A stretch of 34,658 nt of DNA from Chloroflexota bacterium (lineage in GTDB: Bacteria; Chloroflexota; Dehalococcoidia; UBA3495). Position numbers and translations under genes: made by a program. The notes beneath the pieces were generated by a model, which saw nothing but the letters and a program-made list of their open reading frames with translations, searched no databases and was not told where the DNA came from. The stretch spans positions 1 through 34,658 of the forward strand of contig JADFNR010000019.1 of assembly GCA_022563275.1 (NCBI GenBank). The letters run 5' to 3'. Position 1 is the first letter of the stretch; every line of letters begins with the position of its first letter. Positions 17,204 through 24,054 of this stretch are shown here, piece by piece.

Positions 17204-17467
17204 ATGCGAACACACGTGATCTTGCCTGAGGACCTCGTTAGATCGGTGGATGCCCTGGCGGGCAAGGGCAAACGAAGCCAGTTCATCGAAGAGGCGATTC
17301 GGGAGAAAGTGCGGATAGACACCCTCCGTGCGGCACTTGAAGCGACCGCGGGGATCCTCTCGGCAGAAGACCATCCGGAGTGGGCAACAAGCGAGAAGGT
17401 GGCTTCTTGGGTCAGGGAGTCTCGAAAACAGAGCGACAAACGCATTGATACATACCGGCGTGGCTAA
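17204..17467 (+). CDS. vapB: VapB-type antitoxin (ribbon-helix-helix)
   Basis: 87 residues. The N-terminal half is a ribbon-helix-helix DNA-binding domain: beta strand RTHVILPEDLV, then the two helices around VDALAG and RSQFIEEAIREKVR. The C-terminal half (SAEDHPEWATSEKVASWVRE) should wrap around and neutralise the PIN toxin encoded by the overlapping next gene. As in other vapBC operons it probably represses its own promoter through the palindromes just upstream. A strong AGGAGGT site supports this start. Antitoxin identity rests on fold, size and position. Confidence 0.85.
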   Translation: MRTHVILPEDLVRSVDALAGKGKRSQFIEEAIREKVRIDTLRAALEATAGILSAEDHPEWATSEKVASWVRESRKQSDKRIDTYRRG

Positions 17468-17846
17468 CTATCTATTAGACGCCACCGCGCTTATCGATTA
17501 TCTGCGTGGCCGCCAAGGCATGATTGAGTTGGTGAGAGCACTGGACCAACAAGGTCACAGGCTGGGAGTGTGTTGTATCACCGTCGCCGAGCTCTATGCT
17601 GGACTGAGCGATGAAGAACGAGCAGGCGCTGATCCCTTGATTGACGCCATGGACAACCATGAAGTGTCACGGGAAATAGCCAAAGAATCCGGCCGGTTCC
17701 GGTATGAGTTTGCCCGCAAAGGGATCGCCCTTTCTACTACCGACACCCTCATCGCCGCAACCGCAATCGCTCAAGACGCAACTCTAATCACCGCCAACGC
17801 CAAGGACTTCCCCATGGAAGAGATCGAACTATTGGAACACTCGTAA
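17460..17846 (+). CDS. vapC: VapC-type PIN-domain ribonuclease toxin
   Basis: 128 residues, normal for VapC, starting at a GTG that overlaps the antitoxin by 8 bases. The PIN metal-binding acidic residues are all present: Asp7 in YLLDATALIDYL, Glu44 in CITVAELYAG, Asp95 in STTDTLIAATA and Asp116 in NAKDF. Family members are Mg-dependent RNases, several of which cut initiator tRNA or 23S rRNA; the target here is unknown. The frame stays open upstream of the GTG within vapB but PIN homology begins exactly at VANYLLDA. The gene ends 2 bases before the monooxygenase start, an unusually tight junction for a toxin-antitoxin pair and a metabolic gene. Confidence 0.88.
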   Translation: MANYLLDATALIDYLRGRQGMIELVRALDQQGHRLGVCCITVAELYAGLSDEERAGADPLIDAMDNHEVSREIAKESGRFRYEFARKGIALSTTDTLIAATAIAQDATLITANAKDFPMEEIELLEHS

Positions 17847-17848
17847 AG

Positions 17849-18847
17849 ATGCGATTTGGAATGTTCGGGAGCGCGCAGGCGAAGCGGGGCGGGCCCAACG
17901 ATGATAGCGGGGCCGGGTTCCGGGAGTTTGTCGAACGCAATGTTGAAGCGGAATCCCTGGGCTATCACAGCACCTTCCTGGTGGAGCACCACTTTACCGG
18001 CTTCGGCCAGGTGTCCGCGACGCTGAACCTGCTCACCTGGATCGGGGCCCGGACGACGACATTGCGCCTGGGCACCGCGGTCATCGTGCTCCCCTGGCAC
18101 AACCCCGTTCTGCTGGCGGAACAGATCGCCACCCTGGACCTCTTGTCGAATGGCCGGGTCGACGCCGGGATCGGCAAGGGATACCGGCTCAAGGAGTTCG
18201 AGGGGTTTTCCGTTTCGATCGAGGAGGCGGACGCCCGCTTCGACGAGTGTCTGGAGGTCATGATAAAAGCCTGGACCTCGGATACTCCATGGTCGCACCA
18301 GGGGACCTACTGGCAATATCACGAGGTGGTGGTCGAGCCGCCCAGCACCCAAAAGCCCCACCCCCAATTGTGGATGGGCGCCGGCAGCCCCAGGTCCATC
18401 AAACAGGTCGCCAAGCTGGGCTTCAACATGCTATTGGGCCAGTTCGATTCGTTCGAAATGATCGCCGAAGAAATCGCCCTCTTCAAGTCGGAGGTCGAAT
18501 CCCTGGGACGCACCTTCGACCCAATGAGCGTGGCGGTGGCCCGCTCCGTCAATATCATCGACTCCTTGGACGAATATGACCAGGCCATCGAGAACCGGAT
18601 GGCAGCGCGCCGCCGGACCCAGAACCTCGCCCTGCGTCCTGATTTCCAGGACACCCGCGAGTCAGCCGAAGCCGGGACCATCTATGGCTCGGCGGACCAA
18701 GTCAGCGAAAAGATCCAGGACCTCCGCGAGATCGGCGTCGAGTACGTTCTGCTCAACAGCCCGGCGGGCATCTCTACATTGCGGCGTTTCGCCAAGGACG
18801 TGATGCCCGGGTTCGCCGGCTGCCCTCAAGTGGCCGCGAAGCCTTGA
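17849..18847 (+). CDS. LLM-class flavin-dependent oxidoreductase (luciferase-like)
   Basis: 332 residues with the TIM-barrel bacterial luciferase fold, using FMN or F420. Family landmarks: N-terminal MRFGMFG, EAESLGYHSTFLVEHHF, RLGTAVIVLPWHNPVLLAEQ, LDLLSNGRVDAGIGKGY and LWMGAGSPRSIKQVAKLGFN; the C-terminus has IYGSADQVSEKIQDLREIGV. Such enzymes monooxygenate or reduce many small molecules and expand into many copies in SAR202-type genomes; the substrate is unknown. No ribosome-binding site is evident, and the ATG follows the vapC stop by 2 bases, so translation may be coupled. A hairpin terminator follows 56 bases after the stop. The short distance to vapC may reflect insertion of the toxin pair ahead of this gene. 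Confidence 0.88.
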   Translation: MRFGMFGSAQAKRGGPNDDSGAGFREFVERNVEAESLGYHSTFLVEHHFTGFGQVSATLNLLTWIGARTTTLRLGTAVIVLPWHNPVLLAEQIATLDLLSNGRVDAGIGKGYRLKEFEGFSVSIEEADARFDECLEVMIKAWTSDTPWSHQGTYWQYHEVVVEPPSTQKPHPQLWMGAGSPRSIKQVAKLGFNMLLGQFDSFEMIAEEIALFKSEVESLGRTFDPMSVAVARSVNIIDSLDEYDQAIENRMAARRRTQNLALRPDFQDTRESAEAGTIYGSADQVSEKIQDLREIGVEYVLLNSPAGISTLRRFAKDVMPGFAGCPQVAAKP

Positions 18848-18903
18848 CCCAAATCATTCGCTTCCGCAACGGCTCCGGCCCACCCGGACAAGGCCGAAAA
18901 GAA

Positions 18904-18929
18904 AAAGGCCCCTCAGCCGAGGGGCCTTT
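18904..18929. terminator. Strong hairpin terminator, bidirectional
   Basis: Perfect 11-bp stem AAAGGCCCCTC / GAGGGGCCTTT with loop AGCC. On the minus strand it is followed by TTTTTC, on the plus strand by TTTGG. It ends the monooxygenase transcript (plus) and would also stop minus-strand transcripts from the promoter at 18992-19021. Confidence 0.85.
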
Positions 18930-18950
18930 GGTTGTCCATATTCGTTGGGC

Positions 18951-18987
18951 AAAAAAAGAGCGCTTCCAACAATTTGTGAAAACGCTC
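18951..18987 (-). terminator. Minus-strand intrinsic terminator with T7 tail
   Basis: Read on the minus strand, GAGCGTTTTC pairs with GGAAGCGCTC (10 pairs, two of them G-U), with a 10-base loop, followed by seven T. No minus-strand gene ends here, so it belongs to a small transcript from the adjacent promoter or to an unrecognised RNA. Confidence 0.7.
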
Positions 18988-18991
18988 CGCT

Positions 18992-19021
18992 ATCATAGCA
19001 TGCGGAAAGCAGTCTTGTCAA
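18992..19021 (-). promoter_or_regulatory. Strong sigma70-type promoter on the minus strand, no gene downstream
   Basis: TTGACA (19016-19021), an 18-base spacer, then TATGAT (18992-18997), reading leftwards. Predicted start is near 18985, at the edge of the terminator hairpin. The next coding sequence leftwards is antisense (the monooxygenase). The rest of the 18848-19193 gap holds two terminators, this promoter and the leader of the aldolase gene; no coding sequence is supported. Confidence 0.65.
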
Positions 19022-19137
19022 CATTTTGTGCCTAAGACCCAGATATACCACGTTACAGCGGACCAGGGCGAGCAACCCGTTGAGGCGTTGGGTCTTATCC
19101 GATAGGGATGACGCTCGGAATCGACGCACGGATTTTA

Positions 19138-19143
19138 TATAAT
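19138..19143 (+). promoter_or_regulatory. Candidate -10 element of the aldolase gene
   Basis: TATAAT 50 bases before the ATG at 19194, with a poor -35 (TCGGAA, 17 bases upstream). CGGAGGA at 19174-19180 is the likely ribosome-binding site, with a long 13-base spacing. Confidence 0.4.
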
Positions 19144-19193
19144 GGGTCATCTAAATTATCGCTTGAAAACCCTCGGAGGAACGCCAACCTAAA

Positions 19194-19958
19194 ATGCGAA
19201 CCAACACCACCAAGGCCAAACTGGCCGAAGGCAAAGTGGTCTACGGCGCCATCGTCAGCCGTTTCGCCCCCGACATCGTCGAGATATTCGGGGCCATCGG
19301 CTACGACTTCGTGATGATCGATTGCGAACACGGCCCCATGGACCTGGACCAGGTAGAGCACATGGTCCGGGCCGCCGAATCGTTCGGCATCACCCCCATC
19401 GCCAGAATACCGAACCACGAAGATTCCACCATCCTGCGTTTCTTGGACCGGGGCGTGCAGGGGATAATCGTGCCCCACATCAACACCAAAGAAGATGCCG
19501 AGTCGGTGGCCCAGGCGGCCCGTTACTACCCTGACGGCCACCGTGGTATGGCAGGCAGCGGGCGCGCCCATGATTACGGGATGGGAGGCGCCGATTCAAC
19601 CGCCTGGATCAACTCCCAGGTCCTGGTGATTCCCATGGCCGAGGAGACCCAAGCAGTGGACAACCTGGACGAGATTCTGAGCGTCCCCGGCATAGACGTG
19701 GTCCACGTGGCCGCCAGTGACCTTGGCCAGAGCATGGGCAATCCGGGGCGCGAGAAGGTCCGGGAAGTGATGGGCCAGGTCATCCCCAGGATCAGGGCTT
19801 CTGGCAAAAGCTGTGGCGCCGGCGGCAACTCGCCGGCCGACGCCGCCGGAGTGGCCGAATTCATAAACCTCGGAGCGAATTTCATCACCGTGTCTTCCCA
19901 GGGCCTGCTGCGGCTGGCCGGGCAAGATTTTCTCAAGCGAGTGGAAGCAGCCCTTTAA
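19194..19958 (+). CDS. HpcH/HpaI-type class II aldolase
   Basis: 254 residues. Metal-dependent TIM-barrel aldolase that cleaves 2-keto-3-deoxy or 4-hydroxy-2-oxo acids to pyruvate plus an aldehyde. Active-site residues match HpaI with an offset of one: His46 (DCEHGPMD), Arg71 (IARIP), Glu150 (IPMAEET) and Asp176 (AASDLGQSMG). Relatives include 4-hydroxy-2-oxoheptanedioate aldolase and 2-keto-3-deoxy-L-rhamnonate aldolase; the substrate here is not determined. The amidohydrolase gene starts 32 bases downstream on the same strand, so the two are likely one operon. Confidence 0.9.
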   Translation: MRTNTTKAKLAEGKVVYGAIVSRFAPDIVEIFGAIGYDFVMIDCEHGPMDLDQVEHMVRAAESFGITPIARIPNHEDSTILRFLDRGVQGIIVPHINTKEDAESVAQAARYYPDGHRGMAGSGRAHDYGMGGADSTAWINSQVLVIPMAEETQAVDNLDEILSVPGIDVVHVAASDLGQSMGNPGREKVREVMGQVIPRIRASGKSCGAGGNSPADAAGVAEFINLGANFITVSSQGLLRLAGQDFLKRVEAAL

Positions 19959-19990
19959 CCTCCCGCGGATTCGCTCTGAACGAGTAAAAA

Positions 19991-21565
19991 ATGCTTGACC
20001 TACTAATCATTAACGGCCTGGTAATCGACGGCTCCGGCAGTCCCGGCTTCTTCGCCGCGGTCCTGATTGAGGGCGACGTGGTCACCATCCAGCGGGGCGA
20101 CGTGTCGCACTTGGAGGCGGCGCGGACCATCGACGCCACGGGCTATGTGGTGTGTCCCGGTTTTATCGATCTGCACTCCCATGCCGGGTTGACGATTCTT
20201 GGGGAACCGCACCATGATCCAAAAGTCCGGCAGGGCGTGACCACCGAACTGGTGGGTATCGACGGCATCTCCCACGCCCCGTTCAAGACCAGCGAAGAGC
20301 AGGAACGCTACATCTGGCTGGACTCGGGGCTGAACGGCTACCCGCCCCTGCCCGCCGACTGGCTGACCGTGGCCGGCCAGTTGGACAAGTACGACAACTC
20401 GGTGGCCATCAACATGGCCTTCATCCTGGGCAACTCTCCGGTGCGCATCTGGAGCGTGGGCTGGAACGACCGGCCCGCCACCGCCGCCGAGCTTGAGGAC
20501 ATGAAATCGGTGGTGCGGGAGGCCATGGAAGAGGGCGCGTGGGGACTCTCCACCGGCTTGGACTATCCGCCGGGCGCCTACGCCAGCACCTCAGAATTAG
20601 CCGAGTTGGCCGGAGTGGCCGCCCGGCTTGGCGGTCACTACCACACCCACACCCGCGCCAGCCTAAAATCCAAGGGACTGATGGCGCCCTGGGAAGAAGC
20701 TTTGGAGATCGGCCGGGGCGGAGACTGCCCGGTGCATCTGACCCACTACCGGCAGGGCGCTGCCGGCGTGGGCAGTCATCTGGACTACATCGGCCTGGTG
20801 GAAAAAGCCCGCGATGAGGGCATGGACGTGACCTTCGACTGCTACACCTATCCTTACTCAGGAACCACGGTGACCATCGGCCTGCCCCATTGGGCCAAGG
20901 ACGGCGGACCGGAGCGCCTGATGGCCGCCCTCAAGGACGCCGACGACCGGGAACGGATGAAGCGGGAGCTCTCCCGGGACCGGCTGGAGAACAACTGGCT
21001 GACCAACTTCACCCAGCCCCAGAACCAGCAGTACGACGGCAAGCTGATCACCGACATCGCCGATATGCGGGGCCAGGACCCGGCCGACGCCCTGTTCGAC
21101 CTGCTGATCGAGGAGAACCTGGGAATCTCCACCGTGGGACTGGGCACCAACGCCGAGACCCTCTACGCCTTTGTGTCCCACCCGGCGGGCATGATCGCCA
21201 GCGACTCCATCCTCTTCGGCGAATACCCCAATCCCCGGACCTATGGCTGCTTCCCCATCGTGCTGGCCGAGTTCGTCCGGGCCGAGCAACACCTGAAGCT
21301 GCCCGAGGCCATCCGCAAGATGACTTCATTCCCCGCCCAGCGTCTGGGCCTGCCCGACCGGGGGCTGCTGCGGGACGGCTTCAAGGCCGACATCGTCATC
21401 TTCAACCCCGAAACGGTTAAGACCCACGCCACCAAAGACGACCCCAAACACTATCCGGTGGGCATCGATTACGTGATCGTGAACGGCCAAGTGGTCATCG
21501 AGAACGGCGAAAACACAGGAGTTCTGCCGGGCCGCTCCCTGCGCCGGGGACGGGCGTCAACTTAA
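19991..21565 (+). CDS. D-aminoacylase-like amidohydrolase
   Basis: 524 residues of the N-acyl-D-amino-acid deacylase branch of the amidohydrolase superfamily. Small beta domain MLDLLIINGLVIDGSGSPG, then the TIM barrel with GFIDLHSHAG (His62, His64), HYHTHTR (His218/His220), HLTHYRQGA (His249/His252) and MIASDSILFG near the end, followed by GLLRDGFKADIVIFNPETV. In characterised D-aminoacylases a cysteine in the 'VVGNCG' loop ligates zinc; here the loop reads LVGIDGIS, with Asp91 in that place. This points to altered metal binding or a different reaction such as a cyclic-imide or carbamoyl hydrolase. Likely co-transcribed with the aldolase upstream. Confidence 0.87.
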   Translation: MLDLLIINGLVIDGSGSPGFFAAVLIEGDVVTIQRGDVSHLEAARTIDATGYVVCPGFIDLHSHAGLTILGEPHHDPKVRQGVTTELVGIDGISHAPFKTSEEQERYIWLDSGLNGYPPLPADWLTVAGQLDKYDNSVAINMAFILGNSPVRIWSVGWNDRPATAAELEDMKSVVREAMEEGAWGLSTGLDYPPGAYASTSELAELAGVAARLGGHYHTHTRASLKSKGLMAPWEEALEIGRGGDCPVHLTHYRQGAAGVGSHLDYIGLVEKARDEGMDVTFDCYTYPYSGTTVTIGLPHWAKDGGPERLMAALKDADDRERMKRELSRDRLENNWLTNFTQPQNQQYDGKLITDIADMRGQDPADALFDLLIEENLGISTVGLGTNAETLYAFVSHPAGMIASDSILFGEYPNPRTYGCFPIVLAEFVRAEQHLKLPEAIRKMTSFPAQRLGLPDRGLLRDGFKADIVIFNPETVKTHATKDDPKHYPVGIDYVIVNGQVVIENGENTGVLPGRSLRRGRAST

Positions 21566-21573
21566 CGGTTATC

Positions 21574-21609
21574 AAGGCAGTATCTAAGCCAGTATCAATG
21601 CCGGTATCA
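21574..21609. repeat. Three imperfect 12-bp direct repeats
   Basis: AAGGCAGTATCT, AAGCCAGTATCA and ATGCCGGTATCA follow one another without gaps, with a weaker related ACGGTTATCA just before. They lie right after the amidohydrolase stop and 160 bases before the next gene. The remaining 21610-21766 gap has a GGGAG/CTCCC hairpin near 21666-21680 and a GGGGTGA ribosome-binding site. Confidence 0.55.
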
Positions 21610-21766
21610 TTCCCGGCGATGAAAGTAATTTCCATCTTAAAATTCGCAGCCGGCCTTTCGGGGAGTTGAACTCCCTCCGGTAAGCAACCTAACCCAGTTA
21701 TGAGACAATGGCGAACGTCGTGTCTCAAACGCCGTGACTCAAGAAACATTCGTGGGGTGACTCTAG

Positions 21767-22684
21767 ATGGCCGCTGAAACTGGTCTGAAGAAAGTTAGGA
21801 TAGCCGCGATGAACCCAGTCCACGACCTGGCTGTCTTGGTCGCCCATGACGAAGGGCTATTCGAGAAGGAAGGGCTTGACGTTGAGATCCTGAACAACCC
21901 CGGGTCCGGTACGCTCAGCGGAGACCGGGAAGGTCTTGAAAAGGGCGTGTTCGACCGCGCTATGTGGTCTCCCTACAATACCGGAGAAGTTGACCAGTAC
22001 CGCATGTGCGAATGGGGCGTGATGAAGCGCACCGTTGAAGCGGCTTCTAGCAGCCAAAGACCGGCGAAGATAGTGGCGCTCGGCGCGGCCATGTCCAAGA
22101 TGGCTATCATCACCGGTCCGAAAAGCCGCATCTACGAACCGGAGCAATTGAAGAACACGCCGGTGGCGGTGAGTACGTTCAACGGGTCACACTTCACCAC
22201 CCTGAAGATGCTGGAAGGTTTTGTCAGAAAAGAAGAGATCCAGACAACCAGCGGCGGGACGATGCAAGAGCGGTTGGAGGCCGTAAAGAAGGGAGAAGTT
22301 GCCGCCGGGAATTTTTACGAGCCCTGGATCAGCATCGCGCAGAAGCAAGGGCTCAGGGTCCTCATGGAAAGCCACTCAACCCGCAGCGAGGCAGCCAGCG
22401 AGGAGTTGGACGGGCCCACACTGGCCGCCATGTTCCGGGCCGAAGCCGTAGCCGCTGAGATGATCAACGCCGATACGAAAAAATATGCTCACTATTTCAT
22501 CGAGGAGGTCCAGGGCTTGCTCGAACCCGGTGAGTTCCAGGACTGGCGCTTGCTCTACGGCCCGCCCGTGCCCTACACCCGGGAACGGTTCGACGATACC
22601 TACGCTTGGATGCTGGGCTATCAAGGATTGATCGAGTCCGGTTCCACCTACGAACAAGTGGTGGACAACCGGGCCTGGGAATAG
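21767..22684 (+). CDS. NMT1/THI5-like (SsuA/TauA-type) binding-protein fold, no signal peptide
   Basis: 305 residues with the two-lobe periplasmic-binding-protein fold of the NitT/TauT/NMT1 group: AAMNPVHDLAVLVAHDEGLF, KEGLDVEILNNPG, and a second-lobe entry PVAVSTFNGSHFTTLKML followed by VKKGEVAAGNFYEPW. It starts MAAETGLKKVRIAAMN, with no signal peptide or lipobox, and no ABC permease or ATPase gene is adjacent. A cytoplasmic role is therefore likely. Enzymes of this fold exist, such as the desulfinase DszB and THI5-type pyrimidine synthases, but the Cys motif of THI5 is absent and I cannot place DszB's catalytic residues. Function unknown. GGGGTGA precedes the ATG. Confidence 0.72.
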   Translation: MAAETGLKKVRIAAMNPVHDLAVLVAHDEGLFEKEGLDVEILNNPGSGTLSGDREGLEKGVFDRAMWSPYNTGEVDQYRMCEWGVMKRTVEAASSSQRPAKIVALGAAMSKMAIITGPKSRIYEPEQLKNTPVAVSTFNGSHFTTLKMLEGFVRKEEIQTTSGGTMQERLEAVKKGEVAAGNFYEPWISIAQKQGLRVLMESHSTRSEAASEELDGPTLAAMFRAEAVAAEMINADTKKYAHYFIEEVQGLLEPGEFQDWRLLYGPPVPYTRERFDDTYAWMLGYQGLIESGSTYEQVVDNRAWE

Positions 22685-22685
22685 T

Positions 22686-22965
22686 CCTAGGCGCCCTTGC
22701 GGTACTGAGTTGATACGGTTGTCCCCTTAAAAGGGGCGAATGTGCCCTCACCCACGTCTGCGGAAGATCGGGTCCGGCGAAGTCCTGACTCTCGACCTAG
22801 CCGGAGGTGGGCAAGCCCGCTAGTCCGGAAACGCAGGAGGCGATCCGCGCACTGCGAGAGGCCGCGGTAGCCAGCCGGTAAGCCCCAGCTCCCAGCGACA
22901 ACAGAAGAGCGGAAACCAGGCGACAAGATCGGGCCATGCTGCTTGACCAGCATGGCCCGATTTTT
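22686..22965 (+). ncRNA. Candidate structured non-coding RNA, class unknown
   Basis: The ~280 bases between the binding-protein stop and a strong terminator hold no credible gene but many complementary segments: CCCCT-TAAA-AGGGG (near 22723-22736), CTGCG (near 22758) with CGCAG (near 22832), TCCGGC (near 22773) with GCCGGA (22800-22805), GGG-CAAG-CCC (near 22809), and an unpaired stretch AGTCCGGAAAC. It is bounded on the right by the terminator at 22928-22965 and faces a convergent gene, so it is either a free RNA or an unusually long structured 3' UTR. It matches no family I can name with confidence; no clear promoter is seen. Confidence 0.4.
22928..22965 (+). terminator. Strong intrinsic terminator
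   Basis: Perfect 14-bp stem ATCGGGCCATGCTG / CAGCATGGCCCGAT, loop CTTGAC, followed by a T5 run on the plus strand. 244 bases after the stop of the binding-protein gene. The 22966-23059 remainder shows nothing further. Confidence 0.92.
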
Positions 22966-23059
22966 GCATCGCTAAAGACCGGTGGTTTTCCGATGATGCG
23001 CCGAGGGCAAGTCTTGGGACCGTCTCCGCCATTCGCTTCAGCGCGCCAGGGTGTCCGGT

Positions 23060-23929
23060 TTACCCGATGTGTTGGTCGATGAATGCCGTCATCTGCTCGA
23101 GCGTCTGCTTTGCGACGTCGGAAGAGAGATCGCGCAGCAGACCTTCGCCCTCCCCCTCGAAGAAATTCACGTCCATCTGGCCACCGGCTTTCTGGTATTG
23201 CCGGATGAACTCGTCGCTATCAGGGCGGGGATGTCCCGCCTCGTAACTGCGTGCTAGGAACAGCGCGGGCGGCAGGGCTGTGCGCTCGCCGCGGTCCAAG
23301 ATGCGCGCCGGGGCCGCCTCGGCCATGGCCTCTTCCGTCACCCAGTACTGGTCATGCATGGGGACCACTCGCTCGGCCATCCCTTCGGGCGGAGTGCAAT
23401 CATCTCTCAGCCCTTTGGCATAGTGATAACGTCCCAACGGATCGATGACCGGAGAGACCAGGATCACGCAGCCCAGAGTGCCATCAACAGCGGCGGCGCC
23501 TGCCGGTAGCGGCAGCGCAGCGTAGCGGGAGTCGTCTGGGCGCATCCCGAGGAGCATGGCCTGGTGCGCGCCACTGGATGTGCCCATCGCGCCGATGCTG
23601 TCCGGGCGGCCGTTCCAGCCGGCAGCCTGGGTCTTAGCCCAACGAATCCCATAGTGTATGTCGGCCAGAGAGGCCGGATACGGCGCCTCCGGCGGCACGC
23701 GAAAATCCAGCGCCACCACAATCACGCCATTCTTAGCCAACGCCTCGTTGGCGGCGTTGCCGTTCAGGCGGTCTCCCCGGACCCAAGCCCCCCCATGCAG
23801 TTCGACCATGATTGGGAACGGTCCGCTGCCTTCCGGCTTGAAGACACGAGCCAATAGGGGCGTTGTGCCATGGCTGAGATATTCCACATCCGCGATGTCG
23901 ACTTCATACGTTTGCATGCTAGTAGCCAT
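23060..23929 (-). CDS. Alpha/beta hydrolase, HSL/BD-FAE-like, with atypical catalytic-His position
   Basis: 289 residues of the esterase/lipase family with the oxyanion motif HGGAW (45-49) and nucleophile elbow GTSSG (Ser118 at 116-120). A likely acid is Asp237 in AGHPRPDSDEF. The C-terminal segment that normally reads G-x-G-H-G-F here reads FEGEGEGLLRD, placing Glu262 where the catalytic histidine should be; no other His fits nearby except HQHIG-type residues at the extreme end. It may therefore be a weak, altered or non-hydrolytic member. AGGAG at good spacing supports the ATG at 23929; an ATG four codons later is possible. No signal peptide. Neighbours give no substrate clue. Confidence 0.82.
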   Translation of the reverse strand: MATSMQTYEVDIADVEYLSHGTTPLLARVFKPEGSGPFPIMVELHGGAWVRGDRLNGNAANEALAKNGVIVVALDFRVPPEAPYPASLADIHYGIRWAKTQAAGWNGRPDSIGAMGTSSGAHQAMLLGMRPDDSRYAALPLPAGAAAVDGTLGCVILVSPVIDPLGRYHYAKGLRDDCTPPEGMAERVVPMHDQYWVTEEAMAEAAPARILDRGERTALPPALFLARSYEAGHPRPDSDEFIRQYQKAGGQMDVNFFEGEGEGLLRDLSSDVAKQTLEQMTAFIDQHIG

Positions 23930-24054
23930 TCAGAGGCTCCTTTTCCAACAGGCCGTGAGATTTAGGTGACGCAAAGTTACAAGCTGTTGGCCTGTCCGTC
24001 AATACGCCGGGTCCCGTGTGCCGACCGACCTTGGGTGAAGCGCCAAGATGAAGG

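Noticed and set aside
18854..19150. 98-codon minus-strand gene in the 18.85-19.15 kb gap
   Set aside because: No ribosome-binding site or family; it runs through a strong promoter and two terminator hairpins.
22686..22860. Cobalamin riboswitch
   Set aside because: AGTCCGGAAAC and TTGATACGGTT resemble pieces of cobalamin elements, but the GGTGnAA-type core and correct pairing are missing and no plus-strand gene follows.
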